A stretch of 64,000 bases of DNA. Origin: Lysobacter changpingensis (GTDB lineage Bacteria > Pseudomonadota > Gammaproteobacteria > Xanthomonadales > Xanthomonadaceae). Under the pieces are notes generated by a model that worked only from the letters and a program-made list of their open reading frames with translations, searched no databases and was not told the origin of the DNA. The translations under genes and the position numbers were made by a program. The stretch covers positions 124,001 to 188,000 of the forward strand of contig NZ_JADWPE010000007.1 in the NCBI RefSeq assembly GCF_017308985.1, given 5' to 3'. This document shows, piece by piece, positions 8,685-17,148 of this stretch (the first letter of the stretch is position 1; each line of letters opens with the position of its first letter).

Positions 8685-9230
8685 GTGAAAGGCCACGCCC
8701 TCCTCATCATCGACATGATCAACGCCCTCGATTTCCCCGAGGGCGAAAAGCTGCTCGCCACCGCGAAGCCGGCCGCGCGCCGCATCGCGAGTTTGAAGCA
8801 GCGGCTGAAGCCGCGCGGCGTGCCGGTGATCTACGTCAACGACAACTACGGCCAGTGGCGTTCGGATTTCAAGCAGGTCGTGGCGCGATGCGCCGCGCCG
8901 GACTCGCTCGGCGCGCCACTGGTGACCCTGTTGCGTCCGGAAGAAGACGACTTCTTCGTGCTGAAACCCGAACGCAGCGGCTTCCGCGACACCCCGCTGC
9001 GCATGCTGCTGGGGAAGCTCGACGCGAAAACGCTGATCCTCACCGGCATCGCGCTCGACGCATGCGTGCTGGCCACCGCCTCCGACGCCAACATGCACGG
9101 CTTCAAGCTGCACGTGCCCTCCGATTGCGTCGCGTCGGAAACGCCGGGACGACGCACGGCTTCGCTCAAGCTGCTGCGCGACTCGCTGCAGGTGGATACG
9201 CGGCCGTCGCGCGCGATCACACTGCGCTGA
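8685..9230 (+). CDS. Isochorismatase-family cysteine hydrolase
   Basis: 181-residue cytosolic alpha/beta hydrolase of the isochorismatase/nicotinamidase superfamily. The family triad is visible: D10 in LLIIDMINALDF, K94 in FVLKPERSGF and the nucleophile C127 in LTGIALDACVLATA, the last following the usual cis-peptide Ile-Ala pair. The true substrate (isochorismate, nicotinamide, a carbamate or a peroxyureidoacrylate) cannot be told from sequence. The start is GTG at 8685; no upstream ATG in frame improves on it. Its 3' end overlaps the convergent membrane-protein gene by 14 nt. Confidence 0.85.
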   Translation: MKGHALLIIDMINALDFPEGEKLLATAKPAARRIASLKQRLKPRGVPVIYVNDNYGQWRSDFKQVVARCAAPDSLGAPLVTLLRPEEDDFFVLKPERSGFRDTPLRMLLGKLDAKTLILTGIALDACVLATASDANMHGFKLHVPSDCVASETPGRRTASLKLLRDSLQVDTRPSRAITLR

Positions 9231-11055
9231 GCCGGCGCCCAACGCGCGAACGCTCGAACCACCACAACGCGGCGCTCGCGACCAGCCAGCCCAGCCACCA
9301 CGGCCAGCGCGCACCGGGGCGACGCGGCGCCTGCAACGCGCCGCTCGCGGGAGTCGCACCCGATGAGGAAGCGGCGAGCCGCAGCGTCGCCTCGCGCGTG
9401 GCCTGCGCCTTGAGTGCCGGCGCGGCATCGCGCGCACGCACGAAGAACGCCTGCTCGCGATCGCCGGACCGAAGCCGGTGCCATCCCGCCGAACGCGGCC
9501 AGAACGCGGCGCATCCGCGCGCGGCCGGATCGCGCACCAATCCATGTTCGCGGGCGCCGGGCGCGATCACCCGCGCACCCTCCTGCACGCCGCACAACGA
9601 CATGCGCTGTCCTTCCCACGCATCGCGATCGATGTCGAACGCCGTCTGCGGACGCGCACGCGCGAGCGTCGCGAACGCACCGCTCCACATCTGTGCGTGC
9701 CGGTCGTCGCGTCCCACGAGCACCAGGCGGAAGCTGTCCGTCACCAGCCACACGCCGACGCGTCCGCGTCCGTGCGCGCGCCACGTGGCAAGCGGCGCAC
9801 CGTCGGCATCGCGCAGCAGCGGCACGCCGTAGGACGCACGCACCGTCGCATCGCGGCGCGCCAGGACCGGCAGCTCCGGCGGCGGCTCCTCACGCGAGCG
9901 CGGGGCATCCTGCGAACCAGGGCCGAGGCGCGCGCGTTCGGCCGCATCGTCGCGCGCGGTGGCTGGCAGCCGCACCGGAGTCGAATCGCGACCGCCATCG
10001 AACGCGAATCCGAGCGCACGCAAGCGCGCGCGCTCGTGCGCCGACAGCGCACCGGTGACGCGCACCAGCAACCCGAGCCCGTCGCGCACCGCCGCATCGA
10101 GGTCGCCGCGTTGCGCCTCGCCCATCGACGACCACGCGCGTTCGTCGATGACCGCGACGTCGAAACGCGCAAGCGTCCCCGCGTTGATCGCAACCGGCGC
10201 ATCGCCGAGCTGCACGCCACCGCCGACCGCGACCTGCGCCTGCGACGGCAAGCCCGCATCTTCCAGCCAGCGACGCAGATACTTCACCTCCGGGCCCGGC
10301 GCGCCGGCAAGCAGCAGCACGCGCGGCGGCACGGGCGTTTCGACCAGCAGGGGGACGTCGATCTCCTCGATCACGCGCTGGCCGGCATCAAGCACGCGCA
10401 GGCGGAACGTCGCACTCCCCTCGCCTCGCGCGGTGGCGGACAGGTCGAATCGGCCATCGCGGGCCAGCGTCGTGCGATCGACACGGCGGCGCGCGGGATC
10501 GAGCAGTTCGGCTGCGCCGTTCGCGACGCCGCCCACGCGACCGCCCACGTTGAACTCGTCGCCCGCCGCGATACGCCCGGGCGAATGCAGTTCGAGCACA
10601 CCGCGCGGAAGCGGCGATGGCGTGAACTCGACGGCGACGCCGTTGGCGGCGTCGAGATCGCGCGCGTCCAGCCCATCGCCGATCACGCGCACGCGCTGCG
10701 TTCCGGGATGACGACGCAATGCCGTGGCCAGATCGGGTACGCGCTCGACGTCGGACCACTGCGGCGCTTCTGGAAGCGCGACCAGCGCATCGCCGGCCGT
10801 GGCCTTCGCGCGCTGCGCGCCGGACGTCGCGACGACCAGCGTGCCCGCACGGCCCGGTACGGTCGGCGGCCACAGCGCGAAGTACAACAGCGCGGCGCAG
10901 ACCGGCTGCGCGACCAGCAACACCGCGATGCGCGCGGCGTGCGAACGCTGCGCTGGCCCGGCGCGCAGATGGCGATACACCAGACGCACGATCGCAAGCA
11001 GCGCGGCGAACGCGAGCAGCCATGCGGTCGTCGTCGGCGTGAACAGCGGCGTCAT
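9217..11055 (-). CDS. Large membrane-anchored protein of the MoxR operon (function unknown)
   Basis: 612 residues. The N-terminus has two transmembrane helices (TTAWLLAFAALLAIVRLVY and AARIAVLLVAQPVCAALLYF) and one more lies near the C-terminus (WPWWLGWLVASAALWWFE). Between them is a large presumably periplasmic part with a class-I glutamine-amidotransferase-like or BatA/VWA-like fold (VLLLAGAPGPEVKYLRRWLEDAG; FDVAVIDERAWSSM). I recognise no catalytic motif. Last gene of the minus-strand MoxR operon: its ATG overlaps the DUF4175 stop as ATGA. Its end overlaps the convergent hydrolase gene by 14 nt. Proteins in this slot resemble the C-terminal partner of the BatA-type cluster; no function is assigned. 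Confidence 0.75.
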   Translation of the reverse strand: MTPLFTPTTTAWLLAFAALLAIVRLVYRHLRAGPAQRSHAARIAVLLVAQPVCAALLYFALWPPTVPGRAGTLVVATSGAQRAKATAGDALVALPEAPQWSDVERVPDLATALRRHPGTQRVRVIGDGLDARDLDAANGVAVEFTPSPLPRGVLELHSPGRIAAGDEFNVGGRVGGVANGAAELLDPARRRVDRTTLARDGRFDLSATARGEGSATFRLRVLDAGQRVIEEIDVPLLVETPVPPRVLLLAGAPGPEVKYLRRWLEDAGLPSQAQVAVGGGVQLGDAPVAINAGTLARFDVAVIDERAWSSMGEAQRGDLDAAVRDGLGLLVRVTGALSAHERARLRALGFAFDGGRDSTPVRLPATARDDAAERARLGPGSQDAPRSREEPPPELPVLARRDATVRASYGVPLLRDADGAPLATWRAHGRGRVGVWLVTDSFRLVLVGRDDRHAQMWSGAFATLARARPQTAFDIDRDAWEGQRMSLCGVQEGARVIAPGAREHGLVRDPAARGCAAFWPRSAGWHRLRSGDREQAFFVRARDAAPALKAQATREATLRLAASSSGATPASGALQAPRRPGARWPWWLGWLVASAALWWFERSRVGRRLSAV

Positions 11056-13238
11056 CGTGCGTTCTCCTGCCGCAGCGCATCCAGGTATCGACGACCTGCG
11101 GCATCGCCGTCATCGCGACGCGGAACGGTGGTCGGCGGACGCGGCAGCAGCGGCCACAGCTGCGCGCGCAACTCGCGGCGGCACGGCACGCACGCCGGCT
11201 CGGCGCGCAGCGCATCGATCGCGGCGATCAGCGACAGCGGATCGGCCACACGCGATTCGTTGGCACGCAGCCAGCGGTCGAGCGAGGCAAAGTCGATGTC
11301 GCGCGCGACACCGTCATCGACGTGCGCCTCGTCCAGCGCCTGCCACAGCTGCAGGAGCGCCGGATCCGGCGGCGTCGCCGCGACCAGTGCATCGCCGCGA
11401 CGCGCGATGCCCGCGCGGTCGCCGGTCATGCGACGCGATTCGTCGATCGGCGGAAGCTCCGGGCCCACGCGCGCGAGGTAGATGCGGCTGGCCTGCTGCA
11501 CCTGCTTGATGTGCTTGAGCGCGGTGTATGCGTAGGGCAACGCCTGGTCCGGATGCCCCTGGCGCAGATGACCTTCCGACTGCCACATCGCGTCGAGCGC
11601 GAGTTTCAGCGTGGCGCGCGTTTCCGGATCGAGCAGCGTCGCGGCTTCGGCGTGGTCGTGCGTGTGGCCGTATTCCTCGAGCACCGCGCCTTCCTGGCCG
11701 AACGTCGCGGGCGTCGCGGGTTCGTCGTGCGCATGATCGTCGGCGGGTTCGTCGGCGTGTTCGTGCTCGTCTGTGGCCTCGGTCTGCGACTCGGTGACCG
11801 CGGAAACATCGTCCGACGTCGGCGGCGGCTTCGGCGCACCTTCGGCCTCTTCGCCGAGGAACTGGCCGTAACGCAGGCGCAGGATGCGCTGGTCGACACC
11901 GATCGCGTCGCTGCGGCGCAGGTATTCGGTGGCATCGAGCCGGCGCTTCTCCTTCAGCAGCGCTTCGGCATCGATGATGATCTGCCGCTGGCTGCGGAAG
12001 TACGCCGGCATCACCTTGCGCACCATGCCTTCCATGTCGCTGGTTTCGGTGCCCAGATCCGACGGCCAGCGCAGGATCAGGCTCGCGCTGCGCGCGTTCT
12101 GCGGCGATGGCGTGCGGTTGTCTTCCACTTCCAGCTGCGCGATCAGGTCGTCGCCCACCGCGAAGCCGAGCGAGCGCAGATCGAGCGAATGCGCGAAGCG
12201 CTTGGTCGTTGCGCTGCCTGTGCCACGCAGCGCGACCGTCTGTTCGCGGAAGGTGATGTTCTCGCCGCTGCCCTGCGCGAGGGTGACGCGCAGCTTCGCG
12301 GTGTTCGCGATGCCGTAATCGTCGGTGGCTTCGAACGAGACGGCCCACGCCTTCTGGTTCGCGGTGGCGAGGCTGAGGCTGCGATCGGGTTCGAGCACGC
12401 GCACCTGCGGCGGGCGGTCGGCGACGGCATCCAGGCGATGCGGCTTCGCGTCGCGCAGCGGCGGCGCATCCTTCAGGCTCAGTCGATACAGCGCCGAGCG
12501 CGTGAGCACGTGCTCGCCGCGCCAGATCTCGCCATCGCGACGCAGCGCGACGCGGCGGCCGTCGTGGAAGACCAGTTCGGCGGCAGCGGGCTGCGGCGCA
12601 AGGCGCAGCGTCCACGCAAGCTTCGTGCCCAGCGGCGCGCGCGTGTCGAGCGAAGGTTCGTCGCGCGCGGCCTGCCGCGTGTAGGCGGGCGGCGCGACGC
12701 GCAGGTTCTGTTCGACGATGCGCGTGTGCGTCGGCCTGGCGGCTTCGCCACTGAGCTGCGCGACGACGTCGTCGAAGGCCTGCGCGGGGCGATTCGGCCA
12801 TAACAGCGCGGCGGCGAACACGATGGCGGCGATCGCCACTGAAAGCACGATCGCGCGCGTCGACCAGCGCGGACGGAGCTCCGGCGCCGCGCCGCGCTCA
12901 AGACGGTCGATCAGGCGAGCACGCTGGAGGCGTTCGAGCGTCGTCAGCGACGCTTCGTGCGCGAACAGCAGGTCCGTGCTGTCTTCCATGTCCGGGCGCG
13001 TCGCGTCCAGGCGCTGTACGAGCCAATGCGTGTCGAGCTTGCGCGCGCGATGCATTGCGAACGCCACGACGACGGCGGCCGTGATGAGGAACGACGCGAC
13101 GGCGATGCCGACGCCTTGCCATCGCCAAGCGATGGCTGCGACGGCGAAGGCCCAAGGCAGCGTGCGCGCGATGGCGTCGAGCGCGACGCGCGTGCGGGCG
13201 TGCTGCAAGGTCTGGCGCAGCAGCGTGGTCGCGTTCAT
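11052..13238 (-). CDS. DUF4175-like membrane protein
   Basis: 728 residues. Two N-terminal transmembrane helices (LPWAFAVAAIAW, then VASFLITAAVVVAFAM) precede a helical stretch, a third helix (AIVLSVAIAAIVFAAALLW) and a long periplasmic domain with beta-sandwich-like text and a coiled-coil region near 430-560. A His/Glu/Asp-rich segment (DEHEHADEPADDHAHDE, ~residues 505-521, then EYGHTHDHAEAA) could bind metal. The ATG at 13238 forms ATGA with the upstream stop, and this decides the start over a longer frame to 13316. Part of the MoxR/DUF58/BatA-type operon; DUF4175 proteins have this genomic context but no established biochemistry. Confidence 0.8.
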   Translation of the reverse strand: MNATTLLRQTLQHARTRVALDAIARTLPWAFAVAAIAWRWQGVGIAVASFLITAAVVVAFAMHRARKLDTHWLVQRLDATRPDMEDSTDLLFAHEASLTTLERLQRARLIDRLERGAAPELRPRWSTRAIVLSVAIAAIVFAAALLWPNRPAQAFDDVVAQLSGEAARPTHTRIVEQNLRVAPPAYTRQAARDEPSLDTRAPLGTKLAWTLRLAPQPAAAELVFHDGRRVALRRDGEIWRGEHVLTRSALYRLSLKDAPPLRDAKPHRLDAVADRPPQVRVLEPDRSLSLATANQKAWAVSFEATDDYGIANTAKLRVTLAQGSGENITFREQTVALRGTGSATTKRFAHSLDLRSLGFAVGDDLIAQLEVEDNRTPSPQNARSASLILRWPSDLGTETSDMEGMVRKVMPAYFRSQRQIIIDAEALLKEKRRLDATEYLRRSDAIGVDQRILRLRYGQFLGEEAEGAPKPPPTSDDVSAVTESQTEATDEHEHADEPADDHAHDEPATPATFGQEGAVLEEYGHTHDHAEAATLLDPETRATLKLALDAMWQSEGHLRQGHPDQALPYAYTALKHIKQVQQASRIYLARVGPELPPIDESRRMTGDRAGIARRGDALVAATPPDPALLQLWQALDEAHVDDGVARDIDFASLDRWLRANESRVADPLSLIAAIDALRAEPACVPCRRELRAQLWPLLPRPPTTVPRRDDGDAAGRRYLDALRQENAR

Positions 13239-14407
13239 GGCGCCACCGCGCGTCGCGACGACGTCGCGAGCCAGCGTTCGAGCAGGAAGACCAGCGCGAT
13301 GAGCAACGCCAGCCATGGCTGGAGATCGCGCGGCGAGATCGGGAACGTCGTTCCGCCCGTCAGCGGATCATGTTCACCGGAAAGAGCGCGCGACGGCGAT
13401 GCAGGCGGCGGTTCGAGCGCGTCGCGCAGGTACTGCGGGAACGTGGCGTCGAGCAGCTGCGGCATCGCCTGCGGAGTGAGCGTGCGCGTAAAGCGCAGCA
13501 CACGGCCGTGACCGTAGGCGGCGCCTTCGATGAGGGCCGAACCGGCTTCGTCGCGCCACAACGTTGCCCATGCGGGCACTTCTGCGGTCAAGGGAAGGTG
13601 CGCACCGACGTCCAGCAGCAGCGTGCCGCCATTGCGCGCCCAGTCGCGGACATTCGTCGGAACATCGCCCGCCGAGAGCCACGCGAGCTGCTCGGCGTTG
13701 GCAGGCAAGGGCTGTCCGATAGGCGCGATATCCACCTTCGCGTTCACGTTGGCCGGCTGCCACGCGAGCGAAGCGGCGCGCAGGTAACGCGCGGCGGCCG
13801 CACGATCGGGCGCATGGCGCACAATCAATGTCGGAGCGGCAGGTGCCTTCTGCGCCACTTCCGCCGGCATCGCACCCGGCACGACGCGCCAGTCGATCTT
13901 TCGCGACAGCACGATGCGCCGGCCATCGGCATGATCGATGCGCTCCGGCACGAACACGGTCAGCGCGACCTCTTCCGGCAGGTTCGCATCGAGCTCGCGC
14001 AACAGGCTCGGAAGCGATGCGTGGGCCGCATCCGGCATCGCCTCTACTTCCGGAAAACCCAGCGCCAGCCAATGCCAACGCGCCTGCGGCGAATCGAACG
14101 CCGCTCGCGCTTTTGCCAGATCGACGCCCGGCGTCACGGCGACGTACGGTGCATGCGATTCACCGCCGTGAAGCACGGGACGCGCGAGCAGCAGCGCCAT
14201 CAGCGCGACCAGCAGCAGGCGCACGATCAGCAGCGGCCATTCGTCGAAGCGGATGCGATGACGGGGCTTGGGTTTCTGCCGCAGCCAGCGCAGCGCGGCG
14301 AACGCGGTCGGGCGCTGCTCGCTGCGCCGCGCCAGGTGGATCGCCAGCGGGATCAGCAGTGCGCCCAGTGCGGCCAGCGCGGCGGGAATCAGGAACGCGA
14401 GGCTCAC
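13235..14407 (-). CDS. BatA-type N-terminal membrane-domain protein
   Basis: 390 residues. It begins MSLAFLIPAALAALGALLIP, the first helix of the BatA N-terminal (aerotolerance regulator) domain, followed by the signature HLARRSEQRPTAFAALRWL and a second helix WPLLIVRLLLVALMALLLARP. A periplasmic Rossmann-like region follows, with a final helix LQPWLALLIALVFLLERWLA close to the C-terminus. The MIDAS motif (DxSxS) of a full von Willebrand A domain is not seen, so it is not a complete Bat protein. Start and stop both overlap neighbours by 4 nt (ATGA), which indicates a translationally coupled operon. Confidence 0.83.
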   Translation of the reverse strand: MSLAFLIPAALAALGALLIPLAIHLARRSEQRPTAFAALRWLRQKPKPRHRIRFDEWPLLIVRLLLVALMALLLARPVLHGGESHAPYVAVTPGVDLAKARAAFDSPQARWHWLALGFPEVEAMPDAAHASLPSLLRELDANLPEEVALTVFVPERIDHADGRRIVLSRKIDWRVVPGAMPAEVAQKAPAAPTLIVRHAPDRAAAARYLRAASLAWQPANVNAKVDIAPIGQPLPANAEQLAWLSAGDVPTNVRDWARNGGTLLLDVGAHLPLTAEVPAWATLWRDEAGSALIEGAAYGHGRVLRFTRTLTPQAMPQLLDATFPQYLRDALEPPPASPSRALSGEHDPLTGGTTFPISPRDLQPWLALLIALVFLLERWLATSSRRAVAP

Positions 14408-15318
14408 GCGTACTCCGCGGCGTCGCGCGCGCCGAACAGCCGCCGCAGCGGCAGGTCGAGCGGCTGGTCGAGCACGTATTCGGCATGGCGGATGCCGCTG
14501 GAATCCAGCCGCGCATCGAGTTCACGCCGCGCCTGCGTGAAGCGCGCGAGGAACTCCGCGCGCATCGCCGCACCGTCGCCAAGCAGTTCCTCGCCCGTTT
14601 CCGGGTCGTGGAAGCGATGGCCGCCGCTGAAGGGGAAGTCGCGCTCCTCGGCGGTGAGGATGCGCACGGTCAACACTTCGCGACGTGCCGCCGCAAGGCG
14701 CGTCATCACGTCGATGGCGCCTTCGTCGAAGCCGTCGCTGAGCAGCACCACCAGATCGCCCGCGCCGATGCGTTCCCACAGCGGGCGCAGCTTCTCCGGC
14801 GATGGCCACTGCCCGCGTGCCTCAAGCCCGTGCAGTTCGAGCAGGAAACGGTCGCGCTGGCGCAGCCCCGCGCCGGGCGCGAGCAGGCGCACGCCGTCGT
14901 CGCGCAACGCGACCAGGCCGAAGCGATCGCCCTGTCGTAGCGCGAGTTCGGCGACGCAGGCAGCCAATCCTTTTGCGGCCGAAAGCCGCGACCAGCCCGG
15001 CCGCGCCTTGTCTTCCTGCGCCATCGACGCGCTCGCGTCGATCAGCAACCACGCGGCAAGCGGACTTTCGCGTTCGGCTTCGCGAACGAAGAAGCGATCC
15101 GAGCGCGCGTAGAGCTTCCAGTCGATCTGGCGCAGTTCGTCGCCCGGCTCGTACGCGCGGTACTGCGCGAATTCCAGTCCCGCGCCGCGACTGCGGCTGT
15201 GATGCAGCCCGAGCCCCTGCAGCCCGACCGCGCGTCGCGAGGTCAGGCGCAGGTCCTTCAGCCGCGCGCGCACGGCGGGCGGGATGAAGTCGGCGATGCG
15301 GGTACCGGGCGCGTTCAT
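14404..15318 (-). CDS. DUF58 domain protein
   Basis: 304-residue cytosolic protein of the DUF58/vWA-like family that accompanies MoxR ATPases. It has the DUF58 core (GDELRQIDWKLYARSDRFFV) and a MIDAS-like motif in LLIDASASMAQ (DxSxS at ~residues 93-97), so a metal-dependent adhesion-type fold is likely. It sits directly after moxR (13-nt spacer) and overlaps the BatA-like gene by 4 nt. In characterised relatives, MoxR plus vWA proteins act as a chaperone pair for maturation of periplasmic or metal enzymes; the client here is unknown. Confidence 0.9.
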   Translation of the reverse strand: MNAPGTRIADFIPPAVRARLKDLRLTSRRAVGLQGLGLHHSRSRGAGLEFAQYRAYEPGDELRQIDWKLYARSDRFFVREAERESPLAAWLLIDASASMAQEDKARPGWSRLSAAKGLAACVAELALRQGDRFGLVALRDDGVRLLAPGAGLRQRDRFLLELHGLEARGQWPSPEKLRPLWERIGAGDLVVLLSDGFDEGAIDVMTRLAAARREVLTVRILTAEERDFPFSGGHRFHDPETGEELLGDGAAMRAEFLARFTQARRELDARLDSSGIRHAEYVLDQPLDLPLRRLFGARDAAEYA

Positions 15319-15331
15319 CGGAACGTGGCGA

Positions 15332-16327
15332 TCAGCCGGTGAACGGCACCGCGCGCAGCAGCGCGGCGATCACGTCGTCGGCGCTCTTCTGCTCGGCTTC
15401 CGCGGCGAACGACAACAGCAGGCGATGGCGCATCACCGGCGCGGCGAGCGCGGCGATGTCCTCGCGCGTCGCGGCGAGGCGGCCGTGCAGCAGCGCACGC
15501 GCCTTCGCGGCGAGGACCAGCGACTGGCCCGCGCGCGGACCGGCGCCCCACTTCACCCACTGCTTCACTTCGTCGGGAACGTCGGCGCCGGGGCGCGTGG
15601 CGCGCACCAGGCGCGTGACCCACGCGAGCAGGTCGTCGCCGAAATGCACCTCGCGCACCAGCGCCTGCAGCGCGAGCACTTCCTCGCCGTGCATCACGCT
15701 GGGCACGTGCGCGCTGTGCGTGCCGGTGGTCTGCGCGAGGATGTCGCGCTCCTCGCGCTCGGTCGGGTAATCCACGCGGATGTGCAGCAGGAAGCGGTCC
15801 AGCTGCGCTTCGGGCAGCGGATACGTGCCGGCCTGTTCGATCGGGTTCTGCGTCGCCAGCACGAAGAACGGCGCCGGCAGCGTGTGCGTCACGCCGGCAT
15901 AGCTGACGGTGCGTTCCTGCATCGCTTCCAGCAGCGCGGCCTGCGTCTTCGGCGGAGTGCGATTGAGTTCGTCGGCGAGCAGCAGGTTGGTGAAGATCGG
16001 GCCCGGCTGGAAGCGGAAATGGCGATGGCCGGTGCCGTGGTCTTCTTCCAGCAGTTCCGTGCCGAGGATGTCGCTGGGCATCAGGTCGGGCGTGAACTGG
16101 ACGCGGCGGAACTGCAGTTCCAGCGCCTGTCCGAGCGAGCGCACCAGCAGCGTCTTGCCCAGGCCCGGAACGCCTTCGAGCAGGCAGTGGCCACCGGCGA
16201 GCAGGCCGATGAGCAACTGCTCGACGACGGATTCCTGTCCGACGATCGCCTGCGCGATGGCGTTGCGCAGCGTGCCGAGGCGTTCGAGCTGGGTCTTGAG
16301 TTGCGCTTCGGTGAGGGTGTGGTTCAT
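15332..16327 (-). CDS. MoxR-family AAA+ ATPase
   Basis: 331 residues, the usual MoxR length. Walker A is GVPGLGKT near residue 55, Walker B LLLADELNRTPPKTQAALLEAM near residue 120, sensor 1 VLATQNPIEQAGTYPLPEAQ, and the lid domain ends with LLSFAAEAEQKSADDVI. MoxR ATPases act as chaperones with vWA-domain partners. The ATG at 16327 was chosen because the protein then begins MNHTLTEAQLKTQLERLG like its family; the frame is open far upstream only because of high G+C. First gene of the five-gene operon down to 9217. Confidence 0.93.
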   Translation of the reverse strand: MNHTLTEAQLKTQLERLGTLRNAIAQAIVGQESVVEQLLIGLLAGGHCLLEGVPGLGKTLLVRSLGQALELQFRRVQFTPDLMPSDILGTELLEEDHGTGHRHFRFQPGPIFTNLLLADELNRTPPKTQAALLEAMQERTVSYAGVTHTLPAPFFVLATQNPIEQAGTYPLPEAQLDRFLLHIRVDYPTEREERDILAQTTGTHSAHVPSVMHGEEVLALQALVREVHFGDDLLAWVTRLVRATRPGADVPDEVKQWVKWGAGPRAGQSLVLAAKARALLHGRLAATREDIAALAAPVMRHRLLLSFAAEAEQKSADDVIAALLRAVPFTG

Positions 16328-16354
16328 GTGTGGAGTCCGTGTTCGCTCTTGCTC

Positions 16355-16438
16355 GTCATTCCCGCGCACGCGGGAATCCAGTGCCTTCGTCGTCCGCCCT
16401 GAAGTCGCTGGATCCCCGCTTTCGCGGGGATGACGACC
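16355..16438. repeat. Paired CCCGCG hairpin repeat between DUF4159 and moxR genes
   Basis: Two palindromes in tandem: ATTCCCGCGcaCGCGGGAAT at 16358-16377 and ATCCCCGCtttCGCGGGGAT at 16412-16431, the second followed by TGACGAC. This is the common 'GGATCCCCGCTTTCGCGGGGATGA' dispersed unit of Xanthomonadaceae. It separates the DUF4159 gene from moxR and probably ends or attenuates the upstream transcript. Confidence 0.7.
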
Positions 16439-16446
16439 CTGGGGCA

Positions 16447-17148
16447 TCAACTGCTCAACGCATACATCACGATGTTGACGGCGAACTTCGTGTTGTCCTC
16501 GGCGAGGAAACGCTTGTTGCGCCAGTCGTAATCCCACTCGCAGCCGTAATCCTTGTTGCTGTAGAGCACGCCCAGGCGGCCGTCGATCTCGATGGCCTTC
16601 AGATAGTCGTGCACCAGGTCGTCGCCCCAGCCGTTGAGTTCGAACGTGGTGGCCGGCGGGCCGTCCTTGAACTCGAAGAAGCTGCGGTACAGCGCGTGGT
16701 TGTTCGGCAGCTTCTTCAGCGCCTTCGGGCCGAAGATCTTCGCCATCTGTTCCTCGAACGACTTGGCGAACAATCCGTCGATGTCGTGGTTGCAGTCGTC
16801 CACGAAGACGAAGCCGCCGTTGCGCACGTAACGCTCGAAGTTGCGCCGCTCGGCCGGATTGAAGTCCACCAGCTTGTGGCCGGCGAGGTAGCAGAAGGGC
16901 GCCGTGAGCATCTTCGGATCGGCCAGCGCCAGCACGTGCTCCTTCGGGTCCACGCGCAGGTGGGTGTAGTCGATCAGCGAGGTGATCAGGTTCGCCGGCA
17001 TCCGCTGGTCGACGTCCCAGTCGCCGGAGTCGTACTTCAACCGCGTCAGCCAGAAGTCGTAATCCGCAGCCGCCGCCTGCGCGAGAGGCGGCAGCATCGC
17101 GGCTGCCGCGCTTCCCAGCATCAGGCGGAGGAACTGCGCGCGGTTCAT
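16447..17148 (-). CDS. DUF4159 exported protein
   Basis: 233 residues. Signal peptide MNRAQFLRLMLGSAAAAMLPPLAQA, then a DUF4159 domain (YDFWLTRLKYDSGDWDVDQR; GGFVFVDDCNHDIDGLF; LYSNKDYGCEWDYDW). DUF4159 has a glutamine-amidotransferase-like fold but lacks a known activity. The ATG at 17148 overlaps the TldD stop by 4 nt, so it is translated in coupling with the Tat-exported TldD protein, and both should reach the periplasm. This ties the TldD/TldE genes to the MoxR operon next door. Confidence 0.85.
   Translation of the reverse strand: MNRAQFLRLMLGSAAAAMLPPLAQAAAADYDFWLTRLKYDSGDWDVDQRMPANLITSLIDYTHLRVDPKEHVLALADPKMLTAPFCYLAGHKLVDFNPAERRNFERYVRNGGFVFVDDCNHDIDGLFAKSFEEQMAKIFGPKALKKLPNNHALYRSFFEFKDGPPATTFELNGWGDDLVHDYLKAIEIDGRLGVLYSNKDYGCEWDYDWRNKRFLAEDNTKFAVNIVMYALSS

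Noticed and set aside
11322-12803. Long plus-strand frame opposite the DUF4175 gene
   Set aside because: Antisense shadow; the minus-strand frame has proper membrane helices and operon overlaps.
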